NCBI GenBank assembly: GCA_966211965.1 | Contig: CBIHON010000004.1 | Span: forward strand, 124,001-188,000 | DNA from: CBIHON01 sp966211965 | GTDB taxonomy: Bacteria; Pseudomonadota; Gammaproteobacteria; Burkholderiales; Burkholderiaceae_D | DNA: 64,000 nt | Direction of reading: 5' to 3' | Part shown: positions 9,128 to 18,383 of the stretch, in pieces | Position numbering within the stretch: position 1 is the first letter of the stretch | How the letters are laid out: each line of letters opens with the position of its first letter | Position numbers and translations under genes: made by a program | The notes under the pieces: generated by a model | Seen by the model: the letters and a program-made list of their open reading frames with translations, nothing else | What the model was told of the DNA's origin: nothing | Database searches by the model: none

Positions 9128-9155
9128 ACCGCTCGGCGAAGATGGATGAACGCGC

Positions 9156-9890
9156 ATGATCGCGTACCGTATCCTGCGCGTCTGCTTTCACTTGATCGTC
9201 GGCTTGTGGAGCTGTGCGCTGATATTCCCGCTGACCGACGCAGCCGGTCGCGCCTGGCGCATCAAGCATTGGTCGCTCAAACTGGTCACGATTTGCGGCG
9301 TGCAGGTTCAGATCAAGCAACTGCCGGGCGCCCAGCCTGACGCGCGCGCGCTGCTCGTTGCCAACCACGTGTCGTGGCTGGATATTTTCGTAATCAATAC
9401 AGTGGATTCTTGCCGCTTCGTGGCGAAATCCGATATCCGCGATTGGCCGCTGATCGGCTGGTTGTCCGACAAGGCCGGAACCATCTTCATTTCACGCGGC
9501 CGGGTACGCGATGTGCGCAGGATTTTCGAAGGCTTGGTGGCCAGCCTGCTTGCAGGGGAGCGGGTTGCATTTTTCCCGGAAGGGACGACGTCGACACAGG
9601 GAGTAGTGCTCCCTTTTCACGCCAATTTGTTCGAAGCGGCGATCGATGCAAACGTGCCGGTGCAGCCTTGCGCCTTGCGCTATGTCGATGACAAGGGCAA
9701 CTTGCATGCGGCCGTCGATTTCATCGGCGACATGAGCTTTGCGCAAAGTATGATCCTGATCCTGCGCGCCAGGAAAATCACCGCGCAATTGATTCTATTG
9801 CCGACGATCGAAACAGCCGGCGCACACCGGCGTGATCTGGCGCTTGCTTCGCGCCGTGCGATTGCGGAGGCGCTCGGCTACTCCGATTAG
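9156..9890 (+). CDS. plsC: 1-acyl-sn-glycerol-3-phosphate acyltransferase
   Basis: A 244-residue membrane-associated acyltransferase of the PlsC family, which acylates lysophosphatidic acid to phosphatidic acid. The catalytic NHxxxxD block appears as NHVSWLDIF (about residue 70), and the second block as FFPEGTTSTQG (about 140). A hydrophobic N-terminal helix (about 8-28) is the expected anchor. It starts 28 bases after pyrC' and ends inside the left arm of a large inverted repeat that separates it from convergent apaH. Confidence 0.92.
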   Translation: MIAYRILRVCFHLIVGLWSCALIFPLTDAAGRAWRIKHWSLKLVTICGVQVQIKQLPGAQPDARALLVANHVSWLDIFVINTVDSCRFVAKSDIRDWPLIGWLSDKAGTIFISRGRVRDVRRIFEGLVASLLAGERVAFFPEGTTSTQGVVLPFHANLFEAAIDANVPVQPCALRYVDDKGNLHAAVDFIGDMSFAQSMILILRARKITAQLILLPTIETAGAHRRDLALASRRAIAEALGYSD

Positions 9891-10008
9891 AGCATTTTTA
9901 GCCTGACCGTGCGGAGTCAAGGTCAGGCCGAGGAGCGGACGCGTACAGGCGTACGCCGAGCACCGGAGACCTGAGATTGGCCCGTACGGTCAGGCTAAAA
10001 ATGCTCTA
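9888..10008. repeat. Large inverted repeat between convergent plsC and apaH
   Basis: Perfect 23-base arms at 9888-9910 and 9986-10008 (TAGAGCATTTTTAGCCTGAC and its complement) enclose 75 bases. The left arm supplies the plsC stop codon; the right arm reaches to the end of apaH. Inside lie a smaller inverted repeat (CCTGACC at 9902-9908 with GGTCAGG at 9921-9927) and a 15-base core (9926-9940) also found inverted at 5889-5903. It may act as a bidirectional terminator, or be a small non-autonomous element; no target duplication was identified. Confidence 0.7.
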
Positions 10009-10824
10009 GCCTGGCTTCTGGTACTGCGGGCACTCCACCTGCAACAACGAGCGATCCTCCAGGCATACCGCAGTCAACTTGCCGCCCCATACGCAACCGG
10101 TATCGAGTCCTATCAGATTGGGCCGGAGGGTCAGGCCCAGTGTCGACCAATGCCCGAACACCACGGTGATATCCGCCGTCTTGCGCCCGGGTATATCGAA
10201 CCAGGGCATGTGGCCGGCAGGTGCCGCATCGGCGCTTTCAACCTTGGAGAAGTCCATGGTGCCGTCAAGCATGCAAAAGCGCATGCGGGTCAAGGCGTTC
10301 ACGATGCAGCGCAAGCGGTCGGCACCCTGCAACGCGTCGTCCCATCTGGCCGGCGCGTTGCCATACATTTCATGCAAAAAATCGACCCAGTGCGGACCGC
10401 GCAATACGGTTCCGACTTCATGGGCCAGATCCAGCGTCTGGCGCGCGCTCCATTGCGGCAAGACGCCGGCATGCACCACCAAATGACCGTTTTCGAGATG
10501 GGCCAGAGGCATTTGGCGCAGCCAATCGAGCAATTCGTCGCGATCCGGTGCCTGGAGGATGTCGTCCAGCGTATCCGAGCGATGGCTCTTGCGGATGCCG
10601 TGCGCTACCGCCAGCAAATGCAGGTCATGATTGCCCAGAACCACTTGTGCTCGTGAGCCCAGAGCGCGAATTGCTCGCAGCGTGGACAGCGATTGCGGAC
10701 CGCGGTTGACCAAGTCGCCGACGAACAGCAGTCTCGGCTCGGGCGTCGCCGCATGGATGCGCTCGAGCAGTTGTTCCAGACGTGAATGGCATCCCTGAAG
10801 GTCGCCGATAGCATAAGTAGGCAT
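10006..10824 (-). CDS. apaH: Symmetrical bis(5'-nucleosyl)-tetraphosphatase
   Basis: A 272-residue metallophosphatase that hydrolyses Ap4A to two ADP. Metal-binding motifs are all present: GDLQGCHSRLEQLL, GDLVNRGPQSL and LGNHDLHLLAVA, then HAGVLPQW. Length matches the family. It is convergent with plsC and divergent from the rfb operon. The 200-base gap to rfbB must hold the promoters for both. Confidence 0.96.
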   Translation of the reverse strand: MPTYAIGDLQGCHSRLEQLLERIHAATPEPRLLFVGDLVNRGPQSLSTLRAIRALGSRAQVVLGNHDLHLLAVAHGIRKSHRSDTLDDILQAPDRDELLDWLRQMPLAHLENGHLVVHAGVLPQWSARQTLDLAHEVGTVLRGPHWVDFLHEMYGNAPARWDDALQGADRLRCIVNALTRMRFCMLDGTMDFSKVESADAAPAGHMPWFDIPGRKTADITVVFGHWSTLGLTLRPNLIGLDTGCVWGGKLTAVCLEDRSLLQVECPQYQKPG

Positions 10825-11024
10825 ATTAGTATTTCATTTTTATTAACGGCGCGATAAAGTACCGTTCGCGGGCATTGCCGCAGGCACAGCCGCCACGTTT
10901 CATCCGATATCAGACGATGCACCCGCGGCAAGATTTGAGCCACCGAATTTCCCGGGCAACTCTGATAATCACGTAAAATCACGGGTTGGCTGAATTTCCA
11001 ACATTTCGTGCATAGGATACAAGA

Positions 11025-12107
11025 ATGATTTTAGTAACGGGCGGGGCCGGTTTTATCGGCTCGAATTTCGTTCTCGATTGGCTGGGGCAGGAATCTGAAG
11101 CAGTCGTCAATCTCGACAAGCTTACCTACGCCGGCAATCTGAAAAACCTGCTGAGCGTCAAACAGGATCCGCGCCATATTTTCGTCAAGGGCGATATTTG
11201 CGACGGTGCGCTGATTGCCGAACTGCTGGCCACGCACAAGCCGCGTGCGATTGTCCATTTTGCAGCGGAAAGCCACGTCGACCGCTCCATCCATGGTCCC
11301 GCCGACTTCGTTACCACCAACATCAACGGCACCTTCACCCTGTTGGAAGCAGCCCGCGCCTACTGGTCCGGCTTGCCTGAAGCAGAAAAGGCCGCCTTCC
11401 GTTTCCTGCATGTGTCGACCGACGAAGTTTATGGCACGCTCGGCCCGGACGATGCCCCGTTCAGCGAAACCACGGCCTACGCGCCGAACAGTCCGTATTC
11501 CGCGTCCAAGGCTGCGTCCGACCATCTGGTGCGCGCCTATCATCACACCTATGGTTTGCCGACGCTGACCACCAATTGCTCGAACAACTACGGCCCTTAC
11601 CACTTCCCCGAAAAGCTGATCCCGCTGATCATCGCCAATGCCCGCGCCGGCAAGCCGTTGCCGATTTACGGCGATGGCCGGCAGGTGCGCGACTGGCTGT
11701 ACGTCGGCGACCACTGCGCCGCGATCCGCTGCGTTCTGGCCGGCGGCAAGCCGGGCGAGACCTACAACGTCGGCGGTTGGAATGAAAAAGCCAATATCGA
11801 GGTTGTGCATATCCTGTGCGACATCCTCGATACGCTCGCTCCCAAAGCCGGCGGCAGCTATCGCGACCAGATCACCTTCGTCAAGGACAGGCCCGGCCAT
11901 GACCGCCGTTATGCGATCGACGCTCGCAAGATCGAGCGCGAACTCGGCTGGAAGCCGGCCGAGACTTTCGAGACCGGCATCAAGAAGACCGTGCTCTGGT
12001 ATCTGGAAAACCAGGAATGGGTGCGCGACATACAGTCCGGCGACTACCTGAAATGGGTCGAAAAAAATTACGAGAATCGCGGCAATTTGCAGGAGCAAGC
12101 AGCATGA
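11025..12107 (+). CDS. rfbB: dTDP-glucose 4,6-dehydratase
   Basis: A 360-residue extended short-chain dehydrogenase for step two of dTDP-L-rhamnose synthesis. It has the Rossmann motif GGAGFIGSNF, HFAAESHVDRSI, the STDEVYGTL block with the catalytic Asp-Glu pair, and the YSASKAASD active-site Tyr-Lys. AGGA seven bases before the ATG is a plausible ribosome site. First gene of a polysaccharide operon running to about 22.1 kb; its stop overlaps the rfbA start. Confidence 0.97.
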   Translation: MILVTGGAGFIGSNFVLDWLGQESEAVVNLDKLTYAGNLKNLLSVKQDPRHIFVKGDICDGALIAELLATHKPRAIVHFAAESHVDRSIHGPADFVTTNINGTFTLLEAARAYWSGLPEAEKAAFRFLHVSTDEVYGTLGPDDAPFSETTAYAPNSPYSASKAASDHLVRAYHHTYGLPTLTTNCSNNYGPYHFPEKLIPLIIANARAGKPLPIYGDGRQVRDWLYVGDHCAAIRCVLAGGKPGETYNVGGWNEKANIEVVHILCDILDTLAPKAGGSYRDQITFVKDRPGHDRRYAIDARKIERELGWKPAETFETGIKKTVLWYLENQEWVRDIQSGDYLKWVEKNYENRGNLQEQAA

Positions 12108-12994
12108 GCAACAATGCACGCAAGGGCATCATCCTGGCCGGCGGTTCCGGTACCCGCTTGTATCCGGTCACCGTGTCGATCTCGAAGCAATTGCTGCCGG
12201 TGTACGACAAGCCGATGATTTACTACCCGCTCACCACGCTGATGCTGGCGGGCATGCGCGATATCCTGATCATCTCCACGCCCCAGGACACGCCGCGTTT
12301 TCGCGAGTTGCTGGGCGACGGCAGCCAATGGGGCATCAATCTGAGCTATGCGGTGCAGCCTTCGCCGGACGGCTTGGCGCAAGCCTTCATCATCGGCCGC
12401 GAATTCATCGGCGACCATCCATCGGCGCTGATCCTTGGCGACAACATTTATTACGGCCACGAGTTTGACGCACAACTGCGCGCCGCTTCCACGCGCGCCG
12501 AAGGAGCGACCGTCTTCGCCTATCACGTCCACGACCCGGAGCGCTATGGCGTGGTCGAATTCGACGCCAATCGGCGTGCGGTCAGCATCGAAGAAAAGCC
12601 GCTGAAGCCGAAGTCCAACTATGCGGTTACCGGTTTGTATTTTTACGACCGCCAAGTGTGTGACATTGCGGCCGGCATCAAGCCTTCCGCCCGGGGCGAA
12701 CTCGAAATCACCGACCTCAACCGGGTCTATCTCGAACGCGATCTGCTCAATGTCGAATTGATGGGGCGCGGCATGGCATGGCTTGATACCGGCACGCATG
12801 AATCGCTGCTCGATGCCGCGCAATTCATCGCCACCATCGAGACGCGCCAGGGGCTGAAGGTCGCTTGTCCGGAAGAGATCGCCTATCGCAAAGGGTACAT
12901 CGATGCGGCGCAACTCGAAACCCTGGCCCAGCCGCTGAAGAAGAACGGCTATGGGCAATACCTGCTGCGACTGTTGACCGACCGGGTATTTTAA
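12104..12994 (+). CDS. rfbA: Glucose-1-phosphate thymidylyltransferase
   Basis: A 296-residue nucleotidyltransferase making dTDP-glucose. The signature GIILAGGSGTRLYPVT is at the N-terminus, with SKQLLPVYDKPMIYYPL following. The start at 12104 is set by the ATGA overlap with rfbB and by GGAG upstream; the longer in-frame extension to 12017 lies only in rfbB. A 120-base gap rich in short inverted repeats separates it from rfbC. Confidence 0.97.
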   Translation: MSNNARKGIILAGGSGTRLYPVTVSISKQLLPVYDKPMIYYPLTTLMLAGMRDILIISTPQDTPRFRELLGDGSQWGINLSYAVQPSPDGLAQAFIIGREFIGDHPSALILGDNIYYGHEFDAQLRAASTRAEGATVFAYHVHDPERYGVVEFDANRRAVSIEEKPLKPKSNYAVTGLYFYDRQVCDIAAGIKPSARGELEITDLNRVYLERDLLNVELMGRGMAWLDTGTHESLLDAAQFIATIETRQGLKVACPEEIAYRKGYIDAAQLETLAQPLKKNGYGQYLLRLLTDRVF

Positions 12995-13114
12995 AGACGG
13001 TCGGGCGACGAACCGGAAACCGCCGCACTACGCGGCATTACCATCCTGCTATATCGGGGACCGAGGAGGCGGCGTCGAGGCGGCGCAAAACTCGGTTCCT
13101 TCTTAAACAAAACC

Positions 13115-13660
13115 ATGCAAATTCAAACCACTGCCATCCCCGACGTCGTCATCATCGAACCGCGCGTGTTCGGCGACGACCGCGGCTTCTTTTTTGAAAG
13201 CTTCAACGAGCGCCGCTTTGTTGAACTGACCGGCGTCAAGACCAGCTTCGTGCAAGACAACCATTCCAAATCCGCGAAGCACGTGCTGCGCGGCCTTCAT
13301 TATCAAATCCAGCAGCCCCAAGGAAAGCTGGTGCGCGTTGTCGCCGGCGAGGTGTTCGACGTCGCGGTCGATATCCGCAAAAGTTCGCCGACTTTCGGTA
13401 AATGGGTGGGCGTCGTTTTGTCTGCGGAAAACAAGCGGCAATTGTGGATACCGGCAGGTTTTGCCCATGGCTTTGTCGTCACCAGCGAGTCTGCCGAATT
13501 TCTTTACAAGACCACCGATTACTGGGCGCCGGAGTATGAACGCAGCATCTTGTGGAATGACCCGGCCATCGGCATCGACTGGCCGATGGATGCGCAACCC
13601 CTGTTGTCCGGTAAAGACCAGGCGGCAAAACTTTTGGCAGACGCCGAAGTTTTTGCTTGA
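13115..13660 (+). CDS. rfbC: dTDP-4-dehydrorhamnose 3,5-epimerase
   Basis: A 181-residue cupin-fold epimerase. Family markers are VFGDDRGFFFESFNER, the catalytic His region VLRGLHYQIQ (His followed by YQ), and IPAGFAHGFVVTSE. It supplies the third step of dTDP-L-rhamnose formation. 24 bases separate it from rfbD. Confidence 0.96.
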   Translation: MQIQTTAIPDVVIIEPRVFGDDRGFFFESFNERRFVELTGVKTSFVQDNHSKSAKHVLRGLHYQIQQPQGKLVRVVAGEVFDVAVDIRKSSPTFGKWVGVVLSAENKRQLWIPAGFAHGFVVTSESAEFLYKTTDYWAPEYERSILWNDPAIGIDWPMDAQPLLSGKDQAAKLLADAEVFA

Positions 13661-13684
13661 TCAACGATTACACTGCGAGCCCCA

Positions 13685-14566
13685 ATGCCCCGTATCTTAT
13701 TAACCGGCAAGACCGGCCAAGTCGGCTATGAATTGCAGCGCAGCCTGCAAGGTCTGGGCGAGATCATTGCGCTCGACCGCGCTCAAATGGATCTGTCCAA
13801 TCTGGATCAGGTGCGCGACGTGATCAGGCAAGTCAAACCCGATCTCATCGTCAATCCGGGCGCCTATACGGCAGTCGACAAGGCCGAGAGCGAGCCTGAA
13901 CTGGCGCACCGCATCAACGCCGAGGCGCCGGCCCTGATGGCGGAAGAAGCCAAAAAGCTGGGCGCGGCGATGATTCATTATTCGACCGATTACGTATTCG
14001 ACGGCAGCAAGCCGACGCCTTATACCGAAGACGATCCGACCTGTCCGGTCAACGTGTACGGTGCCAGCAAGCTGGCCGGCGAACAGGCGATCCAGGCTGC
14101 CGGCATTGCGCACCTGATTTTGCGCACCAGCTGGGTGTACGGCATGCGAGGCAAGAATTTTCTTCTCACCATGATGCGCCTGGCGCGCGAGCGGGACGAG
14201 TTACGCGTGGTCGCCGACCAGTACGGCGCCCCGACTTGGTGCCGGACCATTGCCGATACCACTGCCCATATCGTCGCGCACCTGCAAGCCCTTGCTGTTG
14301 CAGACGGCGGTACCGACGTCTGGCGCGAGCGGTCCGGGATTTACCACCTGACGGCGCAAGGCAAAACCACATGGTACGACTTCACCAAGGCGATCATCGC
14401 CCATCCATCGATTGAAAAAAAACCGGCCGTCACACCGATCGCCACCAAGGATTATCCGGTGCCAGCCAAGCGACCGGCCAATTCCGTCATGTGCTGTGAT
14501 CGCTTGATATCGACTTTCTGCGGTTTGCCTGCCTGGGACAGCGCACTCGAATTGTGCCAGGGCTGA
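13685..14566 (+). CDS. rfbD: dTDP-4-dehydrorhamnose reductase
   Basis: A 293-residue reductase that completes dTDP-L-rhamnose. It has the nucleotide-binding start RILLTGKTGQVGYEL, HYSTDYVFDG, the Tyr-Lys pair in VYGASKLAGEQ, and LRTSWVYG. The C-terminus is of family length. The next glycosyltransferase starts four bases after the stop. Confidence 0.96.
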   Translation: MPRILLTGKTGQVGYELQRSLQGLGEIIALDRAQMDLSNLDQVRDVIRQVKPDLIVNPGAYTAVDKAESEPELAHRINAEAPALMAEEAKKLGAAMIHYSTDYVFDGSKPTPYTEDDPTCPVNVYGASKLAGEQAIQAAGIAHLILRTSWVYGMRGKNFLLTMMRLARERDELRVVADQYGAPTWCRTIADTTAHIVAHLQALAVADGGTDVWRERSGIYHLTAQGKTTWYDFTKAIIAHPSIEKKPAVTPIATKDYPVPAKRPANSVMCCDRLISTFCGLPAWDSALELCQG

Positions 14567-14570
14567 CTGG

Positions 14571-15728
14571 ATGAAAGTCGCTGTCATTCATGACTGGCTG
14601 ACGGTCTATGCCGGGGCCGAACGCGCCCTGGAGCAAATCCTGCTGTGTTATCCGGACGCCGACGTCTTCAGTACCGTGGATTTCATCCCGGCCGGACGTC
14701 GCAGTTTCCTGTTGAATAAGTCTGTCAAAACGTCCTTCGTGCAGGCATTGCCCTTCGCCGGCACGAGGTACCGTTTGTATTTGCCGCTGATGCCGTTGGC
14801 GGTGGAACAATTCGATCTGTCAGCCTATGATGTGGTGATTTCCTGCAGCCATGCGGTTGCCAAAGGCGTGCTGACCGGCCCGGATCAATTGCACATCAGT
14901 TATGTGCATTCGCCGATGCGCTACGCCTGGGATCTGCAGCATCAATACATCAAGGAGTCCGGCCTGGACCAAGGGTTCAAAGGCTGGCTTGCCAAGTGGA
15001 TTTTGCACAAGATGCGTGTATGGGATAGCCGCACCGCTAACGGCGTGGATGACTTCATCGCCAACTCGCACTTCATCAAGCGCCGCATCTGGAAAACCTA
15101 CCGGCGCGAAGCGGACGTGATCTACCCGCCGGTAGAGACGGAAAAGTTTCCCTTGCGCGAACAAAAGGAGGATTTTTACCTGACCGCGTCGCGCATGGTG
15201 CCTTACAAGAAAATCGATTTGATCGTCGAGGCATTCAGAGCCATGCCGGGGCGCCGCCTGGTCGTGATCGGCGATGGACCGGACATGCGCAAGGTGAAGG
15301 CCAAGGCCGGGCACAACGTCAGCATCCTCGGCTACAAGAGCGATGAAGTCTTGCGCGACTATATGCAGCGGGCCAAGGCATTCGTGTTTGCCGCCGAGGA
15401 GGATTTCGGCATTACCCCATTGGAAGCGCAGGCCTGCGGCACGCCGGTGCTCGCCTACGGCAAGGGCGGCGTGCTGGAAACCGTGCGCGGCCTGGATCAT
15501 GCAAGGCCGACCGGCGTGTTCTTTTCGGAGCAATCGGCGCAAGCCATCAGCGCCGCCGTGGAAGCATTCGAGCAGGCCTCGGCGCGCATACTGCCGCAAG
15601 CCTGCTGCGAAAATGCCGGACGGTTTGCACCGGAGCGGTTTCGTGCCGAATTCAAGGCACGGGTCGATGCAGCCTGGGAACGCTTCCAACGCGCCCCTGA
15701 GCATGCGTGCAGCCAAGGATTGTCTTGA
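14571..15728 (+). CDS. Glycosyltransferase family 4 (WbaZ-like)
   Basis: A 385-residue GT-B glycosyltransferase. The N-terminal domain opens with VAVIHDWLTVYAGAERAL, common in WbaZ-type O-antigen mannosyl/rhamnosyl transferases. The C-terminal domain has VSILGYKSDEVL and the donor-site EX7E motif within EEDFGITPLEAQACGTPVL. Donor and acceptor cannot be read from sequence; rhamnose (rfb) and mannose (manC) nucleotides are both supplied locally. It acts at the cytoplasmic face of the inner membrane. Confidence 0.9.
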   Translation: MKVAVIHDWLTVYAGAERALEQILLCYPDADVFSTVDFIPAGRRSFLLNKSVKTSFVQALPFAGTRYRLYLPLMPLAVEQFDLSAYDVVISCSHAVAKGVLTGPDQLHISYVHSPMRYAWDLQHQYIKESGLDQGFKGWLAKWILHKMRVWDSRTANGVDDFIANSHFIKRRIWKTYRREADVIYPPVETEKFPLREQKEDFYLTASRMVPYKKIDLIVEAFRAMPGRRLVVIGDGPDMRKVKAKAGHNVSILGYKSDEVLRDYMQRAKAFVFAAEEDFGITPLEAQACGTPVLAYGKGGVLETVRGLDHARPTGVFFSEQSAQAISAAVEAFEQASARILPQACCENAGRFAPERFRAEFKARVDAAWERFQRAPEHACSQGLS

Positions 15729-15739
15729 TCCAGCGCAGC

Positions 15740-17134
15740 ATGCTCAAGGAGAATGCCAGCTTGCTGGAGCTGTTCCAGCGCCTGCTGGATCCGCTGCTGG
15801 TGATCGCGGCCGGGATGGGCCTGTTTGCCTTCCAGTTTCATAACCTGAATTTCCCGCAGAATTATATTTATGTGCTAGGCGGCGTGTTCCTGCTGTGCCT
15901 GCTGGTGTTCCCCTTCTTCGACATCTATCGCTTCCAGCGCGGCGCAAGCCTGTGGTCGGAGATCCAGAATCTGGCCAGCGCCTGGGCCACGGTGATCGCG
16001 GCGTTGGTGATCGCCTTGTTCGCCACCAAGGCGGGTTCGGATTTTTCCCGGCTCTGGATCGGACGCTGGGCGGTAGCGGGATTCGTCTCGCTGGTCTTGT
16101 TCCGGATGGCGATTCGCGTCGCCTTGCGCCTGATCCGGCGCCACGGTTTCAACCTGCGTTATGTCGCGATTGCCGGCGCCGGCGATCTCGGTCGCGATGT
16201 GGCGCGCAGGCTGGCGGCCTCGCCCTGGACCGGCTTGAAAGTGATCGGCTTGTACGACGATGATCCGCGCGTGCAGCGCCAGGAGTTTGAAGGCGTGCCG
16301 GTGCGGGGCGGCTTGCATCGCTTGCCGCAGGAAGTGGCCGAACTCGGTATCGACCAAGTGTGGATCGCCTTGCCGCTGCAACATGGCAAGCAGGTTTCCG
16401 CGCTGGTGAATCACTTGAGCCGGCTGCCGGTGCAAGTCACGTTTGTGCCCGATATTTACGGCTTCCAGTTACTCAATCATTCGATCGGCGAGGTGGCCGG
16501 CTTTCCCATCATTCACTTGATGAAGTCTCCTTTGTCGGGCGCCAAGGGCATCGTCAAGGCAATCGAGGACAGGATTTTGGCGGCCTTGATCCTGGTGGCG
16601 GCGAGTCCGCTGATGCTGTTGATCATCCTCGGCATCAAACTCAGCTCTCCGGGGCCGGTGTTCTTCAGGCAATTGCGCGGCGGCTTGCAGGGCGAGCGCA
16701 TCTGGGTGTGGAAATTCCGCACCATGAAGCATCAGAAGGAGCAACCGGGGGAAGTGGTGCAGGCAATGCCCGGGGATGCGCGCATCACGCCGTTGGGCGC
16801 CATCCTGCGGCGCACCAGCATGGATGAGCTGCCGCAGTTTTTCAACGTGTTGAAAGGCGACATGTCGATCGTCGGACCGCGCCCGCATGCCGTCGAGCAT
16901 GATGAATTTTACCGGGGCCAGATCGATGTCTATATGCTGCGGCACCACGTCAAGCCCGGCATTACGGGCTGGGCCCAGATCAACGGCTGGCGCGGCGAAA
17001 CCGGCGAGATCATGAAAATGGAGATGCGGATCAAGCATGATTTGTACTACATCAACAATTGGTCCCTGTGGCTCGATCTGCGGATTATTTTCATGACTGT
17101 TTTCAGATTGTTCATCGATAAAAATGCCTATTGA
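15740..17134 (+). CDS. Undecaprenyl-phosphate sugar phosphotransferase (WcaJ-type)
   Basis: A 464-residue polyisoprenyl-phosphate hexose-1-phosphate transferase, the kind that starts polysaccharide repeat units on undecaprenyl phosphate. Four or five N-terminal membrane helices (about 20-140), a CoA-binding-like domain (about 145-250) and a C-terminal bacterial sugar-transferase domain are visible, the last with PVFFRQLRGG, WKFRTMK, RRTSMDELPQFFNVLKGDMS and GPRPHAVEHD. The start is uncertain: ATG at 15740, or a TTG at 15725 with AAGGA upstream overlapping the preceding stop. The sugar is probably glucose or galactose. Confidence 0.92.
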   Translation: MLKENASLLELFQRLLDPLLVIAAGMGLFAFQFHNLNFPQNYIYVLGGVFLLCLLVFPFFDIYRFQRGASLWSEIQNLASAWATVIAALVIALFATKAGSDFSRLWIGRWAVAGFVSLVLFRMAIRVALRLIRRHGFNLRYVAIAGAGDLGRDVARRLAASPWTGLKVIGLYDDDPRVQRQEFEGVPVRGGLHRLPQEVAELGIDQVWIALPLQHGKQVSALVNHLSRLPVQVTFVPDIYGFQLLNHSIGEVAGFPIIHLMKSPLSGAKGIVKAIEDRILAALILVAASPLMLLIILGIKLSSPGPVFFRQLRGGLQGERIWVWKFRTMKHQKEQPGEVVQAMPGDARITPLGAILRRTSMDELPQFFNVLKGDMSIVGPRPHAVEHDEFYRGQIDVYMLRHHVKPGITGWAQINGWRGETGEIMKMEMRIKHDLYYINNWSLWLDLRIIFMTVFRLFIDKNAY

Positions 17135-17191
17135 CGGCTGGGCTTATCTGAATATTTGTTAAACTCCCTTGCCGTACGAAGGGCCTCAAGT

Positions 17192-18382
17192 ATGAATACA
17201 GGAATAGATGTTTCTCCGATGAACACCCCGCAACTGCGCCGCAAGGAATGGCTTGCCGTGCCATTTCTCATATTGATGAGTGCGGCGATCCTCTTGGTTG
17301 CCTTTCTTCAATACAATTGGCCGGGCAAATGGCTCGGCAGCGCGCCGGCTTTGAGCTGGAACGGCGCTGCACTGAAACTGACCAAGGGCCAGGGTTTCAG
17401 CAGCGATCGAACGCTGGCGATCGAAGGCTTGGGAGAGCAGGGCATTGCGGTCGCGTCGCTGTCGCCGCGCGCGTTCCAGGCCAAGGATTATTCGGCCGTC
17501 AGTTGGGCGATCGCCGAAGTCCCGCCCGGTGCGGAATTGGCCTTCCTGTGGCGCACGGTGGAAAATCCGAATCGCATCTTCGCCCGTCCTATCAGTTCGA
17601 GCAAGAGCGGCACGCTGCCGCTGGAACTTGCCGGCGACGAAAACTGGCGCGGCCAGATCATGGGCTTGGCCCTGACGGTGAAGGGCCAACTCGACGCGCC
17701 GATCACGGTAAAAGGCTTGTCGCTCAAGCCGGTGTCGGCAGGCGAGGCGATGGCAAAGATGGCGGGACGGTGGTTCGCGCTCGACGGCTGGCAGGGTACC
17801 TCGATCAACTTCGTCGATGGCGACGCGGCCGAGCAGGATGTTTCGTATGTGTCGGCGGTGGCTGCCTTGCTTGTGGTGGCGCTGGCTTTGTATCTGGCGC
17901 TGGTGAAATTCAAGCGGCTGCGCATTCATGTGACGCTGGTATGGGGCCTGGTGTTTATCGGCTGGCTCGCACTCGACGCCCGCTGGCAATGGAATCTGCT
18001 GCGCCAGCTTGATTTGACGCGCCAGCAGTTTGCCGGCAAGTCGTGGGAAGACAAGCATCTGGCTGCCGATGACGGTCCCTTGTTCGACTTCATGCGGCAA
18101 GTGAAGGCGAAACTGCCGGCCGCTCCCGGGCGCATCCTGTTTTTTTCGGACGATGCGTATTTGCGGGGCAAGGGCGCCTATTTCCTCTACCCTTATAACG
18201 TCATGGTCAGCCCCAATTTCTTTGCGCCCGATTTATTCAAGAGCGGCGACCATATCGTGCTGCTTGGGAAGAAAGAGATGCAATACGACGCTGCGCACCA
18301 GAGCATGGAGTGGGCCGGTGCCCAATTGCGGGCTGATTTGCTGCTGTCTTCGGGCGGCAATCTTTTGTTGAAGGTGCGTTAA
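17192..18382 (+). CDS. Membrane protein of unknown function in polysaccharide operon
   Basis: I do not recognise a family for this 396-residue protein. It has an N-terminal membrane helix (about 20-42), a large presumably periplasmic beta-rich segment (about 45-210), two closely spaced helices (about 218-262), and a C-terminal soluble domain (about 290-395) including PGRILFFSDDAY. The ATG at 17192 has AAGGG upstream; an in-frame ATG at 17156 is also possible. It is followed two bases later by the GT-C-like protein gene, so the pair probably work together in assembling or modifying the surface polysaccharide. Confidence 0.8.
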   Translation: MNTGIDVSPMNTPQLRRKEWLAVPFLILMSAAILLVAFLQYNWPGKWLGSAPALSWNGAALKLTKGQGFSSDRTLAIEGLGEQGIAVASLSPRAFQAKDYSAVSWAIAEVPPGAELAFLWRTVENPNRIFARPISSSKSGTLPLELAGDENWRGQIMGLALTVKGQLDAPITVKGLSLKPVSAGEAMAKMAGRWFALDGWQGTSINFVDGDAAEQDVSYVSAVAALLVVALALYLALVKFKRLRIHVTLVWGLVFIGWLALDARWQWNLLRQLDLTRQQFAGKSWEDKHLAADDGPLFDFMRQVKAKLPAAPGRILFFSDDAYLRGKGAYFLYPYNVMVSPNFFAPDLFKSGDHIVLLGKKEMQYDAAHQSMEWAGAQLRADLLLSSGGNLLLKVR

Positions 18383-18383
18383 A

